Origin: Vitreoscilla stercoraria DSM 513
GTDB taxonomy: Bacteria > Pseudomonadota > Gammaproteobacteria > Burkholderiales > Neisseriaceae
DNA: 64,000 bases
Assembly: GCF_000382305.1 (NCBI RefSeq)
Contig: NZ_KB908028.1
Location: 31,125 to 95,124, forward strand
Direction: 5' to 3'
Shown here: positions 27,149-36,386 of the stretch, piece after piece
Position numbering within the stretch: the first letter of the stretch is position 1
Layout: the number at the start of each line of letters is the position of its first letter
Translations under genes and position numbers: made by a program
The notes under the pieces: generated by a model
Databases searched by the model: none
Told to the model about the DNA's origin: nothing
The model's input: only the letters and a program-made list of their open reading frames with translations

Positions 27149-27655
27149 ATGCCCCATTTAGACCATCCAACCATTGTAGAAGCTCAATCTGAATTGACTA
27201 TGACAGTATTAATGACTCCTGACATGGCCAATTTTTCTGGCAATGTTCACGGTGGTGCCATTTTAAAATTATTAGATCAAGTCGCTTATGCTTGTGCTAG
27301 CCGTTTTTCAGGCAGCTATGTGGTGACTTTATCTGTGGACAAAGTGACATTCAAAGAGCCGATTTATGTGGGTGAATTGGTCAACTTTTTGGCCTCGGTC
27401 AACCATGTTGGCAAAACCTCTATGGAAATTGGCATTCGTGTCGAAGCGCAAAACATCCGTGAACGCACCGTGCGCCACACCAACAGCTGCTATTTCACCA
27501 TGGTAGCCGTCGATGAAAATGGCAAGCCAATTACAGTGCCAGAATTAAGCTTAGATTCACCATTGAAGCAATGCCGTTTCGATGCTGCAGAGCAACGCAA
27601 ACAATTGCGCTTACAAAGCGTGCAAATCGCCTCTTGCAACGCCTACAAAGGTTAA
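27149..27655 (+). CDS. Acyl-CoA thioesterase (hotdog fold)
   Basis: The 168-residue hotdog protein of the bacterial acyl-CoA hydrolase family hydrolyses fatty acyl-CoA. The active-site region NFSGNVHGGAILKLLDQVAYACA (residues about 27-49) includes the asparagine and aspartate typical of YciA-like enzymes. The second strand, VTLSVDKVTFKEPIYVGE, is also conserved. It ends seven bases before ribE and may be transcribed with the riboflavin genes, though no functional link is evident. Confidence 0.88.
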   Translation: MPHLDHPTIVEAQSELTMTVLMTPDMANFSGNVHGGAILKLLDQVAYACASRFSGSYVVTLSVDKVTFKEPIYVGELVNFLASVNHVGKTSMEIGIRVEAQNIRERTVRHTNSCYFTMVAVDENGKPITVPELSLDSPLKQCRFDAAEQRKQLRLQSVQIASCNAYKG

Positions 27656-27661
27656 TTCATT

Positions 27662-28282
27662 ATGTTTACAGGAATTGTGCAAGGCAAAGCAACGCTCATC
27701 GCTATCGAAGACCGTGGCGAATTTCGCCGCCATACAGTGCGCTTACCACAAGAATTGTCAGACAATTTGCAAATTGGTGCCTCTGTCGCTCATAACGGTT
27801 GCTGCTTAACCATTACCGAATTTCAAAACAATGAAGTGGCGTTTGATTTGATTGCTGAAACCTTGCGCTGTACCAATTTGGGCAGTTTGCAAGTAGACGA
27901 TGTGGTCAACATCGAACGCGCCGCTCGTTTTGGCGATGAAATTGGCGGGCATGTGATGAGTGGTCATATCACCACCACCACTGACATTATTGCCATTGAA
28001 AATACCGATTTCAACACCACTATTTGGTTTAAGCTGCCAGAGTCTTGCAAACCGTATGTTTTAAGCAAAGGCTTTGTCGGTTTAGATGGCTGTTCTTTGA
28101 CCATAGGCGATGTGTTACCAGACCGTTTCAACGTGCACTTGATTCCAGAAACTTTAGAGCGTACTTTATTCGGTCAACGCCAAGTAGGCGATGCCATTAA
28201 TATTGAAGTTGATGCCCAAACCCAAGCCATTGTAGACACAGTGAGCCGCATTTTGGCGCAGCAACAAACATCCGTGAAATAG
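27662..28282 (+). CDS. ribE: Riboflavin synthase alpha chain
   Basis: The 206-residue enzyme dismutates two molecules of 6,7-dimethyl-8-ribityllumazine to riboflavin. The typical start MFTGIVQG and the two tandem lumazine-binding barrels are present (each with a GxDGCSLT or NGCCLT motif: HNGCCLTI near 41 and LDGCSLTI near 140). GHVMSGH near residue 97 also fits. No FMN riboswitch precedes it; the gap to the previous gene is only six bases. ribBA follows 13 bases later. Confidence 0.95.
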   Translation: MFTGIVQGKATLIAIEDRGEFRRHTVRLPQELSDNLQIGASVAHNGCCLTITEFQNNEVAFDLIAETLRCTNLGSLQVDDVVNIERAARFGDEIGGHVMSGHITTTTDIIAIENTDFNTTIWFKLPESCKPYVLSKGFVGLDGCSLTIGDVLPDRFNVHLIPETLERTLFGQRQVGDAINIEVDAQTQAIVDTVSRILAQQQTSVK

Positions 28283-28295
28283 AAAGCAGAACAAC

Positions 28296-29399
28296 ATGAT
28301 CTCCACTCCAGCCGAAATCATTGCCGACATCAAAGCGGGCAAAATCGTCATCTTAACCGATGCCGAAGACCGTGAAAATGAAGGCGACTTGGTAATGGCA
28401 GCCCAATTTGTCACTCCTGAAGCCATCAATTTCATGATCAAGCACGCGCGTGGCTTGGTATGTTTGCCTATGGCAGACGAATTGATTGATCGCTTGGGTT
28501 TGCCAATGATGACCCAAAACAATGGTGCGCAATACGGCACCAACTTCACCGTGTCGATTGAAGCGCGTGAAGGCATTTCCACAGGCATTTCTGCTGCCGA
28601 TCGTGCCCACACGATTCAAACGGCAGTTGCACACCATGCTCAAGCCGATGACATCGTTCAACCTGGTCACATTTTCCCATTGCGCGCACGCAAAGGTGGT
28701 GTGTTAGTGCGTGCAGGTCACACTGAAGCGAGTGTGGATTTGGCACAATTGGCAGGTTTAACGCCTGCGGCAGTGATTTGCGAAATCATCAATGATGATG
28801 GCACCATGGCACGCATGCCTGAATTGGAAGTGTTTGCACAAGAACACGGTTTGAAAATGGGTACGATTGAAGATTTAATCGAATACCGCAGTAAAACCGA
28901 AAGCTTGATTGAAGACATGGGACACAATACGGTGCAAACGCCTTGGGGCGAATTCACCCAACATTTGTACGTCGACCATTTACAAGGCGAAACCCATTTG
29001 GCTTTGGTCAAAGGCAATATCACGCCTGACTCTGATGTATGGGTGCGTGTACACGAGCCTTTCAGCGCCATGGACTTCATCAGTCCCAATCCACAACACA
29101 GCTGGAGTTTGCCGCAAACTTTGGCAAAATTGCAATCGGTAGACGCAGGCGTGGCCATTTTGTTGCACCGTTCTGAAACAGGCTCTAAATTATTAGAACG
29201 TGCCTTGCCACAAGGCAGCAACCCACGTTCTACTTGGGACAGCAAAACTTACGGCATTGGTGCACAAATTTTGACCGCATTGAATGTCAAAAAAATGCGT
29301 GTGATGGGCAAGCCTTATGCGTTCAATGTTTTGAATGGCTTTGGTTTGGAAATCACAGGCTTTGCTTCACCTGAGGCACAAGACGATTTTTCAGTATAA
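28296..29399 (+). CDS. ribB: 3,4-dihydroxy-2-butanone 4-phosphate synthase with degenerate GTP cyclohydrolase II domain
   Basis: The 367-residue fusion has an intact N-terminal RibB domain (residues 1-205). The acidic DAEDRENEGDLV and the RAGHTEASVDL motif are present, for formation of the four-carbon riboflavin precursor from ribulose 5-phosphate. The C-terminal half has the RibA fold, but the cysteines that bind zinc in GTP cyclohydrolase II are absent, so that activity is probably lost. Such ribBA-like proteins are common in betaproteobacteria, where a separate ribA does the job. Exact paired DUS-like words follow the stop. Confidence 0.92.
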   Translation: MISTPAEIIADIKAGKIVILTDAEDRENEGDLVMAAQFVTPEAINFMIKHARGLVCLPMADELIDRLGLPMMTQNNGAQYGTNFTVSIEAREGISTGISAADRAHTIQTAVAHHAQADDIVQPGHIFPLRARKGGVLVRAGHTEASVDLAQLAGLTPAAVICEIINDDGTMARMPELEVFAQEHGLKMGTIEDLIEYRSKTESLIEDMGHNTVQTPWGEFTQHLYVDHLQGETHLALVKGNITPDSDVWVRVHEPFSAMDFISPNPQHSWSLPQTLAKLQSVDAGVAILLHRSETGSKLLERALPQGSNPRSTWDSKTYGIGAQILTALNVKKMRVMGKPYAFNVLNGFGLEITGFASPEAQDDFSV

Positions 29400-29429
29400 T
29401 TTGAATACAATGCTGAAAGCATGCAATAA

Positions 29430-29455
29430 GCGTCCTGTAAACATTTACAGGACGC
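29430..29455. terminator. Inverted DUS-like pair after ribB
   Basis: Exact copies at 29430-29441 and 29444-29455 (reverse). The surrounding bases extend the symmetry (GCATGCAATAAG left, CTTATTGCATGC right), giving an unusually long stem of about 24 bases between convergent genes. Confidence 0.85.
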
Positions 29456-29480
29456 TTATTGCATGCTTGTAACAATGCAA

Positions 29481-29966
29481 TTAAGAAGTACGCGCTTTGA
29501 AAGCAGTATGACAAGATTTGCAACTCTCACCTACTTGTCCAATCGGTGCTTTCACGGCATCCAAAGTGCCTTGCGCTGCCGCCTCATTCAAAGCCTTAGA
29601 AGCGTCCTGAAGCTTTTGGATTTCTTGCTTGAACGCATCATTTTTCTCCCACACAACCGGCAAAGCATTCGATTTGGTATCGATGGTGGTAATAGAATAA
29701 TGTTCCCAACCTTGGTTTGCCGCTTGGTTTAAAGTAGCAGCCGCAGCTTGTACTTTGGCCGCATCAAACGCCGCGTCACCTGCTGCCACTTCTTTCAACG
29801 TTTTATTGGCTTGTGCCAATACTTTCATATTTTTAACACGCTCTTTGACTTGGTCTTCTGCGCTCAAACGGCCTGCTGCTGCCTTATCCGCTGGCGCTGT
29901 TTTTTCACCACCGCACGCACTCAAACACAATGCCAATGCCAAACTGGCCAATAAAGTCTTGGTCAT
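29481..29966 (-). CDS. cycP: Cytochrome c' lipoprotein
   Basis: The 161-residue precursor carries a lipoprotein signal (LCLSAC, Cys18). It ends in a class II haem-binding motif, Cys149-Lys-Ser-Cys-His153 (ESCKSCHTAF). Cytochrome c' is a four-helix haem protein of the periplasm that binds nitric oxide; in Neisseria it contributes to NO tolerance. The ATG at 29966 was preferred over upstream in-frame ATGs (29996, 29984) because GAAAGGTTGAGG precedes it and the signal peptide begins there. A linker of about 15 residues follows the lipid cysteine. Confidence 0.85.
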   Translation of the reverse strand: MTKTLLASLALALCLSACGGEKTAPADKAAAGRLSAEDQVKERVKNMKVLAQANKTLKEVAAGDAAFDAAKVQAAAATLNQAANQGWEHYSITTIDTKSNALPVVWEKNDAFKQEIQKLQDASKALNEAAAQGTLDAVKAPIGQVGESCKSCHTAFKARTS

Positions 29967-30140
29967 CGCCTCAACCTTTCTCATAAAATGATTCATCTAA
30001 TCTGATGAGTGAATATGACTGTTTTGCTGCGCACAGCCAACCCAAAACAGTCAGAATACTGCTTTCACAATCTGAAAACAATAAAAAAGCAAACCAACAT
30101 CGATTTGCTTTTTCATCGAACAAACTTTCAGGACGCTTAC

Positions 30141-31316
30141 TTACATGCGTGCCAAAGCTTGTTCCAAATCCGCTTGTAAATCGGCGACATTTTCCAAACC
30201 CACAGACAATCGAATCAAACTTTCAGTAATACCTGCTGCGGCTTTGCCCTCTTCACTGACACGGCAATGCGTGGTTGTGTAAGGATGGGTAATGGTAGAT
30301 TTCACATCGCCCAAATTGCCTGTGCGTGAGAACAATTCCACCGAATCGACCACATGCCAAGCTTCTTTGCGCGCACCTTTGATTTCAAACGCCACCACCA
30401 CGCCAAACATGCGTTGTTGCTCTTTGGCCAAAGCGTGTTGCGGGTGGCTTTCCAAGCCGCCGTAATACACTTTTTCAACCTTAGGATGGTTTTCCAACCA
30501 ACGTGCCAAAGTCAAAGCATTCGAACATTCACGCTCCAAACGCACGAACAAGGTTTCCAAACCACTAGACAATAACCATGCATTGAATGGAGAAATGATT
30601 TCACCTGCGGTTTTGACATGGTTCCAAACTTGCTCGATTAAAACATTCGAACCACACACAATCCCGCCAATAGCACGCCCATGACCATCAATACCTTTGG
30701 TTGCCGATGCCAAAGAAATGTCGGCACCCAAAGCAATCGGCTGTTGCACCGCTGGCGTACAGAAACAATTGTCCACAATCAAAACCGCGCCATGTTTGTG
30801 CGCCAAATCAGCCAAAGCACGAATGTCTGCCACTTCACCCAACGGATTGGATGGGGTTTCCAAGAACAAAACTTTGGTATTGGTTTGAATGGCTGCTTCC
30901 CAAGCCGATAAATCGACAGGGCTCACACATGTGACTTCAATGCCATAGCGTGGCAACATATTGTTAACCACAGAGCTGGTCGAGCCAAACAAGCTGTGAC
31001 TCGAGAGCAAATGGTCACCTTGTTTTAACAAGCTGACTAAAGTCGCGTGAATCGCTGCCATGCCGCTTGATGTGGCCACAGCACGCTCTGCCCCTTCCAA
31101 TTGCGCCATACGCTGTTCAAACGCCATAATGGTCGGATTGGCTGTACGGCTGTAGGTAAAACCTTCTTGCTCACCAACAAACAAACGTGAAGCATCTTCC
31201 GCTGTTGGGTAAGTGAAGCTGCTGCTCATGAACACCGCTTGACTGTGTTCAGAAAAATCACTGATTTGGCGACCACCGCGAATGGCGATGGTTTCTGGAT
31301 GCCATGACTTACTCAT
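30141..31316 (-). CDS. metZ: O-succinylhomoserine sulfhydrylase
   Basis: The 391-residue PLP enzyme makes homocysteine from O-succinylhomoserine and sulfide in methionine synthesis. The PLP lysine is Lys207 (SATKGIDGHGR). The phosphate-binding GMAAI and the VDNCFCTP region match MetZ rather than cystathionine gamma-synthase. It is the last gene of the folC-purF run and begins 18 bases after purF ends. A related word (TTTCAGGACGCTT) lies in the 3' flank. Confidence 0.9.
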   Translation of the reverse strand: MSKSWHPETIAIRGGRQISDFSEHSQAVFMSSSFTYPTAEDASRLFVGEQEGFTYSRTANPTIMAFEQRMAQLEGAERAVATSSGMAAIHATLVSLLKQGDHLLSSHSLFGSTSSVVNNMLPRYGIEVTCVSPVDLSAWEAAIQTNTKVLFLETPSNPLGEVADIRALADLAHKHGAVLIVDNCFCTPAVQQPIALGADISLASATKGIDGHGRAIGGIVCGSNVLIEQVWNHVKTAGEIISPFNAWLLSSGLETLFVRLERECSNALTLARWLENHPKVEKVYYGGLESHPQHALAKEQQRMFGVVVAFEIKGARKEAWHVVDSVELFSRTGNLGDVKSTITHPYTTTHCRVSEEGKAAAGITESLIRLSVGLENVADLQADLEQALARM

Positions 31317-31334
31317 ATTCTTTAAACTTTCTAC

Positions 31335-32873
31335 TTACTCGTCGTCATCCAAATCATCATCGATACGGACACTGTGGTCTACCAAGCTTGGTTTGACTTT
31401 GTTCAATAACTCAACGGAAATCTTGCCGCTGGCCAAACGTTCAAGATACGCCTCATCCACGTCACCCGTCAAATACTCGCCATTGAAGCAAGAAGTGTCA
31501 AAACCATCAATTTTTGGGTTTAAATTGCGCACAACTGCCACTAAATCCGCTAAATCTTGGAATACCACGCCATCGGCAGAGATTTCTTTGGCAATCTCTT
31601 CTACGGTACGATCAGTTGCAATTAATTCTGCACGCGTTGGCATGTCTATGCCATATACGTTTGGATAACGGACTTCTGGTGCTGCTGATGCAAAATACAC
31701 GTTTTTGGCACCCGCATCGCGCGCCATTTCCACAATCTCAAGACTGGTCGTACCACGCACAATCGAGTCATCAACCAACAAAATGTTTTTACCGCGAAAC
31801 TCGCTTTCAACAGGGCTCAATTTTTGGCGTACCGATTTTTTACGTACCGCTTGGCCTGGCATGATAAAAGTACGGCCAATATAGCGATTTTTGATAAAAC
31901 CTTCACGGTAAGTAATGCCCAAATGGTGTGCCAATTCCATAGCGCTAGGACGGCTGGTATCAGGAATCGGCATCACCACATCGATTTCTTTCCATGGCAA
32001 TTCACGTTTGACTTTTTCAGCCAAAGACACACCCATATCCGCACGAGCTTGGTACACAGACACACCGTCCATCACCGTATCAGGACGCGCAAAATACACA
32101 TATTCAAACAAACATGGTTTTAAGGTCGCCTGTGGATGACATTGTTGTGAATGGAACTCACCGTCAAAGCTAATAAATACTGCCTCACCCGGAGCAACGT
32201 CACGCCACAACTCAAAACCCAAGCCATTGAATGCCACAGACTCAGAGCTCACTGCATATTCTTCACGACCTTGCGCATCAATATTTTTACCCAAAATCAA
32301 AGGTCGAATACCAAACGGGTCACGAAATGCCACCAAGCCATAGCCAGCAATCAGCGCCACCACACCATAAGCACCGCGCACCAATTTTTGCAATTCGGTG
32401 ACTGCACCAAAAATATGCTCTACAGTTAAATCGCTGCCTTCAACCTGTTTTTCCAATTCATGGGCAAACACGTTCAACAATACTTCAGAGTCTGAACTGG
32501 TATTAATGTGACGCAAATCACGGTAACACACGTTTTCATACAATTCATCCGTATTGGTCAAATTACCGTTGTGCGCTAACACAATGCCAAATGGCGAGTT
32601 CACATAAAACGGTTGTGCCTCTGCCGCACTTTTTGAATTACCAGCCGTTGGGTAGCGCACATGCGCAATACCTGCATTGCCCACCAAATCACGCATATTA
32701 CGGGTACGAAACACATCTCGCACCATACCGCTGCCTTTGTGCATATGAAACGAATGACCACTGGCAGTCACAATTCCCGCGGCATCTTGACCGCGATGTT
32801 GCAACATTTGCAATCCATCGTATAACAACTGATTGACAGGTTCATGAGACACTAGGCCGAAAATACCACACAT
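31335..32873 (-). CDS. purF: Amidophosphoribosyltransferase
   Basis: The 512-residue protein catalyses the first step of purine synthesis, PRPP plus glutamine to phosphoribosylamine. Cys2 is the N-terminal nucleophile of the glutaminase domain (MCGIFGLVSHEP), with no propeptide. The PRPP-binding loop is KNILLVDDSIVRGTTS near residue 360. The Fe-S cysteines of the Bacillus type are not evident, which fits the E. coli-type enzyme. The cvpA gene precedes it by 11 bases, the common cvpA-purF pairing. Confidence 0.97.
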   Translation of the reverse strand: MCGIFGLVSHEPVNQLLYDGLQMLQHRGQDAAGIVTASGHSFHMHKGSGMVRDVFRTRNMRDLVGNAGIAHVRYPTAGNSKSAAEAQPFYVNSPFGIVLAHNGNLTNTDELYENVCYRDLRHINTSSDSEVLLNVFAHELEKQVEGSDLTVEHIFGAVTELQKLVRGAYGVVALIAGYGLVAFRDPFGIRPLILGKNIDAQGREEYAVSSESVAFNGLGFELWRDVAPGEAVFISFDGEFHSQQCHPQATLKPCLFEYVYFARPDTVMDGVSVYQARADMGVSLAEKVKRELPWKEIDVVMPIPDTSRPSAMELAHHLGITYREGFIKNRYIGRTFIMPGQAVRKKSVRQKLSPVESEFRGKNILLVDDSIVRGTTSLEIVEMARDAGAKNVYFASAAPEVRYPNVYGIDMPTRAELIATDRTVEEIAKEISADGVVFQDLADLVAVVRNLNPKIDGFDTSCFNGEYLTGDVDEAYLERLASGKISVELLNKVKPSLVDHSVRIDDDLDDDE

Positions 32874-32884
32874 GGAAACAATCC

Positions 32885-33391
32885 TTACTCGCTTGGGATA
32901 GAATAATCAATACGCCCTGCTACAAAAGCAGGCAGATACGGCACAGTCAGCGATGCCAACTGTTGAAACATCTCAGAAGTATAGGCTTTTCGCCAATCTT
33001 CACTGCGCGGCAAATCGGTAAATGCACACAAAACCACCACCACTGTGATGATGCACAAGCCTTTTACCAAACCAAACACCGCACCAAAAAACTTATTCAA
33101 GCCACCTAAACCAGCCGCTTTAACCGCCGATGTCAGCAGTTTTTCACTTATTTTAAGCAAAAAATAAGTGGTAACGAATACCACTATAAAAGCCAACACC
33201 ATTGCAAAAATTTCAGAATCCACACGAGTGAACAATGATTGTGCCAATATCGGCGATAATAAGCGCGCAGCCAACAGAGCCACAATCCATGTAATTAAGG
33301 ATGTGATTTCAGCCACCACGCCGCGCATCATTGATACCAACACACTCAAGGCCAATACGGCCAACACTAACAAATCAAATACTGACATCAT
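32885..33391 (-). CDS. cvpA: CvpA family membrane protein
   Basis: The 168-residue protein has four predicted membrane helices. The family signature is near the start (FDLLVLAVLALSVLVSMMRGVVAEI). CvpA was first linked to colicin V production and is now tied to envelope stress and bile resistance in enteric bacteria; its biochemical role is unknown. It is followed directly by purF, as in many proteobacteria, and begins two bases after the SPOR-domain gene ends. Confidence 0.9.
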   Translation of the reverse strand: MMSVFDLLVLAVLALSVLVSMMRGVVAEITSLITWIVALLAARLLSPILAQSLFTRVDSEIFAMVLAFIVVFVTTYFLLKISEKLLTSAVKAAGLGGLNKFFGAVFGLVKGLCIITVVVVLCAFTDLPRSEDWRKAYTSEMFQQLASLTVPYLPAFVAGRIDYSIPSE

Positions 33392-33392
33392 T

Positions 33393-34565
33393 TTATTTCT
33401 GATACTGCATAATCAAAGCCGAATAGCCATTTTGTTTTAATTTCGCTGCGGCTTTTTCAGAGTCTGCAGGATTACGATAAGGACCCACGCGCACGCGAGC
33501 CATAGAGCCAACCCGCACCACATTGGCAGGTAAGCCTAAAGCTTGAATTTCTTTTTGTATAGATTGTGCTTTGTCTTCACTTTTGAATGCTGCCACTTGC
33601 ACCACAGTACGGCTGTCTGCGGGTTTGGCATCTTTTTGATTGTTCAAAGCCGCTTGGGCTTTTTTCTCACGCTCTGCCGCCAATTTTTTATCTTGTTCGG
33701 CTTTGCGTTTGGCTTCGGCTTGTTTTTGTTCGTCTTGCTTACGCTTATTAGCAGCAGCCAAATCTTCTTGGCGTTTTTTCTCTGCTAATTTTTTATCTTG
33801 CTCGGCTTTGCGTTTGGCTGCCTCAGCTTGTTTTTGCTCATCTTGTTTGCGTTGTTTGGCAGCAACCAAATCTTCTTGGCGTTTTTGTTCCGCTAATTTT
33901 TTGTCTTGTTCGGCTTTGCGCTTGGTCGCCTCAGCTTGCTTTTGTTCGTCTTGCTTGCGCTTTTTTGCCTCTGCCAACTCTTCTTGACGCTTTTGTTCGG
34001 CTAATTTTTTGTCTTGTTCGGCTTTGCGCTTGGCTTCAGCTTGTTGGCGCTTTTGATCTTCTTGCTGTGATTTCAACAATTGTGCTTGCTTGGCTTTTTC
34101 TGTTTGTTGCTGCGCCAACAAGGCTGCTGCTTTTTGCTCTTCAGCCACTTTCAACTCTTGCTGACGCTTTGCAAGCGCTTCTTCTTGTTGCTTTTTCTGC
34201 GCATCAACCAATGCTTGTTGTCGTTTCGCCTCTTCTGCTTGCAAGCGTTTTTCTTCAGCCAATTTGGCTTCTTCTTGCTGCTTCAACAGCAAAGCTTGTT
34301 GCTTGTCTGCTGCGGTTTCTAAAGCTTCACTGGTATTGGTTTCAGGATTGTGCAAAGACACCTTAGGTAAAACTTTTTGTGTGCCAGCAACGTTTTGCAC
34401 TGCTCCACTAGCAGCTAACGGCGCTTCAGAATCTACAGATTTAAAACTGCCCATGCCCGCTAACGCCATACCGGTTACTGCGACCATGCCGACTGCACCC
34501 ATCAAACGACGACGATTTTGACGTTTGAGTACATCATATTGCTGATCCACTTTTTTTGATGCCAT
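33393..34565 (-). CDS. SPOR-domain protein with long repetitive coiled coil (DedD/FtsN-like)
   Basis: The 390-residue protein has a basic cytoplasmic start and one membrane helix (residues about 20-42). A Lys/Glu/Gln/Ala-rich coiled coil (about 85-300) follows, then a C-terminal SPOR domain (about 315-388, VVQVAAFKSEDKAQSIQKEIQALG). SPOR domains bind denuded peptidoglycan at the division site, so a role in cell division like DedD or FtsN is inferred. The coiled coil contains about three and a half copies of a 35-36-residue unit (KRKAEQDKKLAE...). The position between folC and cvpA is that of dedD in related genomes. Confidence 0.82.
   Translation of the reverse strand: MASKKVDQQYDVLKRQNRRRLMGAVGMVAVTGMALAGMGSFKSVDSEAPLAASGAVQNVAGTQKVLPKVSLHNPETNTSEALETAADKQQALLLKQQEEAKLAEEKRLQAEEAKRQQALVDAQKKQQEEALAKRQQELKVAEEQKAAALLAQQQTEKAKQAQLLKSQQEDQKRQQAEAKRKAEQDKKLAEQKRQEELAEAKKRKQDEQKQAEATKRKAEQDKKLAEQKRQEDLVAAKQRKQDEQKQAEAAKRKAEQDKKLAEKKRQEDLAAANKRKQDEQKQAEAKRKAEQDKKLAAEREKKAQAALNNQKDAKPADSRTVVQVAAFKSEDKAQSIQKEIQALGLPANVVRVGSMARVRVGPYRNPADSEKAAAKLKQNGYSALIMQYQK
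33660..34045 (-). repeat. Tandem repeats of about 105-108 bases in the SPOR-protein coiled coil
   Basis: Each unit starts with codons for KRKAEQDKKLAE and ends near KQDEQKQAEA. Successive copies (starts on the minus strand near 34031, 33923, 33815 and 33710) differ by a few substitutions. Recombination between copies could change rod length without breaking the frame. Confidence 0.75.
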
Positions 34566-34580
34566 ATCAATCCTAAAAAG

Positions 34581-34985
34581 CTATTCATTCACACGCATGA
34601 TTAATGCTTGCTGTACACCGTATAATTTTAACTGCAATGCCATGTCTTGTGCAGCGAGTTTGCTGTCGAACGGCAAGCTGCGCACACGAACAACGGCATA
34701 TTCATCTTCATTGTCTTGCTGTAAAACCACTTGAATGCCATCTTGTGCCAATTGCTCTTGCCATTTCAAGGCTTGATCTTTGTGCGTAAATGCACCCAAT
34801 TGCACCACATAACGAACCGATGCTGATGCCTCTGGTAAATCAGGAGCGACTGTTGTGGCTTTTTTGTTTTTCGCTGTCAGTTGCACCAAAGCATCTTGCT
34901 CTTCAGCAAATGGAATTGTTTCTGCCATGGCACTGTACGACAAACTGCCTAATAAAACCAATAAACCTAATAGGCTGTGTTTCAT
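34581..34985 (-). CDS. Small secreted SPOR-domain protein
   Basis: The 134-residue precursor has a signal peptide (cleavage near SAMAET, residue 21). After a short linker, a C-terminal SPOR domain starts at about residue 57 (VRYVVQLGAFTHKDQALKWQEQL). It should be a periplasmic peptidoglycan-binding protein. It lies 15 bases upstream of the larger SPOR protein and may assist it at the septum. Beyond the SPOR fold no catalytic region is present. Confidence 0.8.
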   Translation of the reverse strand: MKHSLLGLLVLLGSLSYSAMAETIPFAEEQDALVQLTAKNKKATTVAPDLPEASASVRYVVQLGAFTHKDQALKWQEQLAQDGIQVVLQQDNEDEYAVVRVRSLPFDSKLAAQDMALQLKLYGVQQALIMRVNE

Positions 34986-35090
34986 TTATTACCCCTTAGT
35001 CGACACCGATAAACAAATAACATTGCAAAGATATTTTATTATTTTAAATCTACAAACCTTTTATTCAGTCGCAATCTATTTTTTAAACAC

Positions 35091-36386
35091 TCAATAACGC
35101 GGCACATCCATCACTTCAGCAACCGTATGGAATGAACCAAACACAACGATTCTATCATTTTCAGTCGCTTGGGATAAAGCCTTTTGATAAGCATTTTTCA
35201 CATCTGTAAATACGCTCACTGCATGAATGTCAGCTTGCGCTAAAGCGTCCTGTAAAGCCACTGCGCTCATACCACGCGGCAAATCCAAAGGTGCAATCAA
35301 CCATTCGTCAAACTGGTCTTTGACAATGTCTAAAACACTTTGAATGTCTTTGTCTGCCAACATCGAAAAGACAGCAATGCGGTTTTGTGCATATGGTAAT
35401 GACATTAAACCATTGCGCAAAGCTTTGGCAGCATGAGGATTATGACCCACATCCCACACCACCAATGGACGACCTGGCAACACTTGGAAGCGGCCTGGGT
35501 TTTGCACCAATAACAAACCCCGCTTGATGGCACCAATGTCAATAGGGAAATGGTGGTTCAAACACTCCACCACTGCCAATGCCAAAGCAGCATTACCCAA
35601 CTGGTAAGCACCACGCAAAGCAGGAATCGGCAAAGCATGACGATTGCGTTCGGTTAAATGCAAAGCGTCATTTTGTGGCGCAAAGCGAAAAGACCATTGC
35701 TGCTGCTCTTGTTTGGTAAAACCAAAATCGCGTTGCAATAACAATAAAGGCGTGCCGATGTTATCAGCATGTTGTTGCATCGATTCAGGCAAAGGTAATT
35801 GACCCACAATCGCAGGACGACCTGTACGGAAAATACCTGCTTTTTCAAATGCAATTTGTTCCACATTGTCGCCCAAAAAAGCTTGGTGATCGATGTCCAC
35901 ACTGGTCACCACGCTGACATCGGCATCAAACACATTCACCGCATCCAAACGTCCACCCATGCCCACTTCCAACACCATCACATCAACATTGGCACGGTCA
36001 AACACATCTACGGCAGCCAAAACATTGTATTCAAAATACGTCAATGCCACATCGCTACCACAAGCGGCCTGTATGCGCTCAAAACTGCATACAATGTCTT
36101 CATCGCTACTGGGCACGCCATTGATGGCAATGCGCTCATTATAGTGTTGCAAATGTGGGCTGGTTAAAGTGCCGACTTTAAAACCTGCTTGAGCGTAAAT
36201 TTGCGTCAGAAAAGCACACACCGAACCTTTGCCATTGGTACCACCAACAATCACCACAGGACATTTTGGTGTCAACGCCATGCGCTCTTTCACCGTTTGC
36301 GTGCGGGTCAAACCCATATCAATCACGCCACCTGCCATGCCTTGTTCCAATTGTGTCAACCATTGTTGCAAATTTTTTGCGGTCAT
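35091..36386 (-). CDS. folC: Dihydrofolate synthase / folylpolyglutamate synthase
   Basis: The 431-residue ATP-dependent ligase adds glutamate to dihydropteroate and folates. The P-loop is at residues 49-55 (GTNGKGS) and the Mur-ligase-type central and C-terminal domains are present (VWDVGHNPHAAKAL near 322). The ATG at 36386 was chosen because it overlaps the stop of the upstream gene (ATGA) and has GAGGAAA in front. An earlier ATG at 36428 would extend into that gene. An exact DUS-like word at 35245 encodes Leu-Gln-Asp-Ala. Confidence 0.94.
   Translation of the reverse strand: MTAKNLQQWLTQLEQGMAGGVIDMGLTRTQTVKERMALTPKCPVVIVGGTNGKGSVCAFLTQIYAQAGFKVGTLTSPHLQHYNERIAINGVPSSDEDIVCSFERIQAACGSDVALTYFEYNVLAAVDVFDRANVDVMVLEVGMGGRLDAVNVFDADVSVVTSVDIDHQAFLGDNVEQIAFEKAGIFRTGRPAIVGQLPLPESMQQHADNIGTPLLLLQRDFGFTKQEQQQWSFRFAPQNDALHLTERNRHALPIPALRGAYQLGNAALALAVVECLNHHFPIDIGAIKRGLLLVQNPGRFQVLPGRPLVVWDVGHNPHAAKALRNGLMSLPYAQNRIAVFSMLADKDIQSVLDIVKDQFDEWLIAPLDLPRGMSAVALQDALAQADIHAVSVFTDVKNAYQKALSQATENDRIVVFGSFHTVAEVMDVPRY
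35245..35256 (+). repeat. DUS-like word inside folC
   Basis: Exact GCGTCCTGTAAA on the strand opposite to the gene. Confidence 0.85.

Noticed and set aside
33640..34366. Long antisense open frames over the SPOR coiled coil
   Set aside because: Repetitive Lys/Glu/Gln codons give open frames rich in Leu, Phe, Cys and Ser on the opposite strand; no independent gene signal was found.
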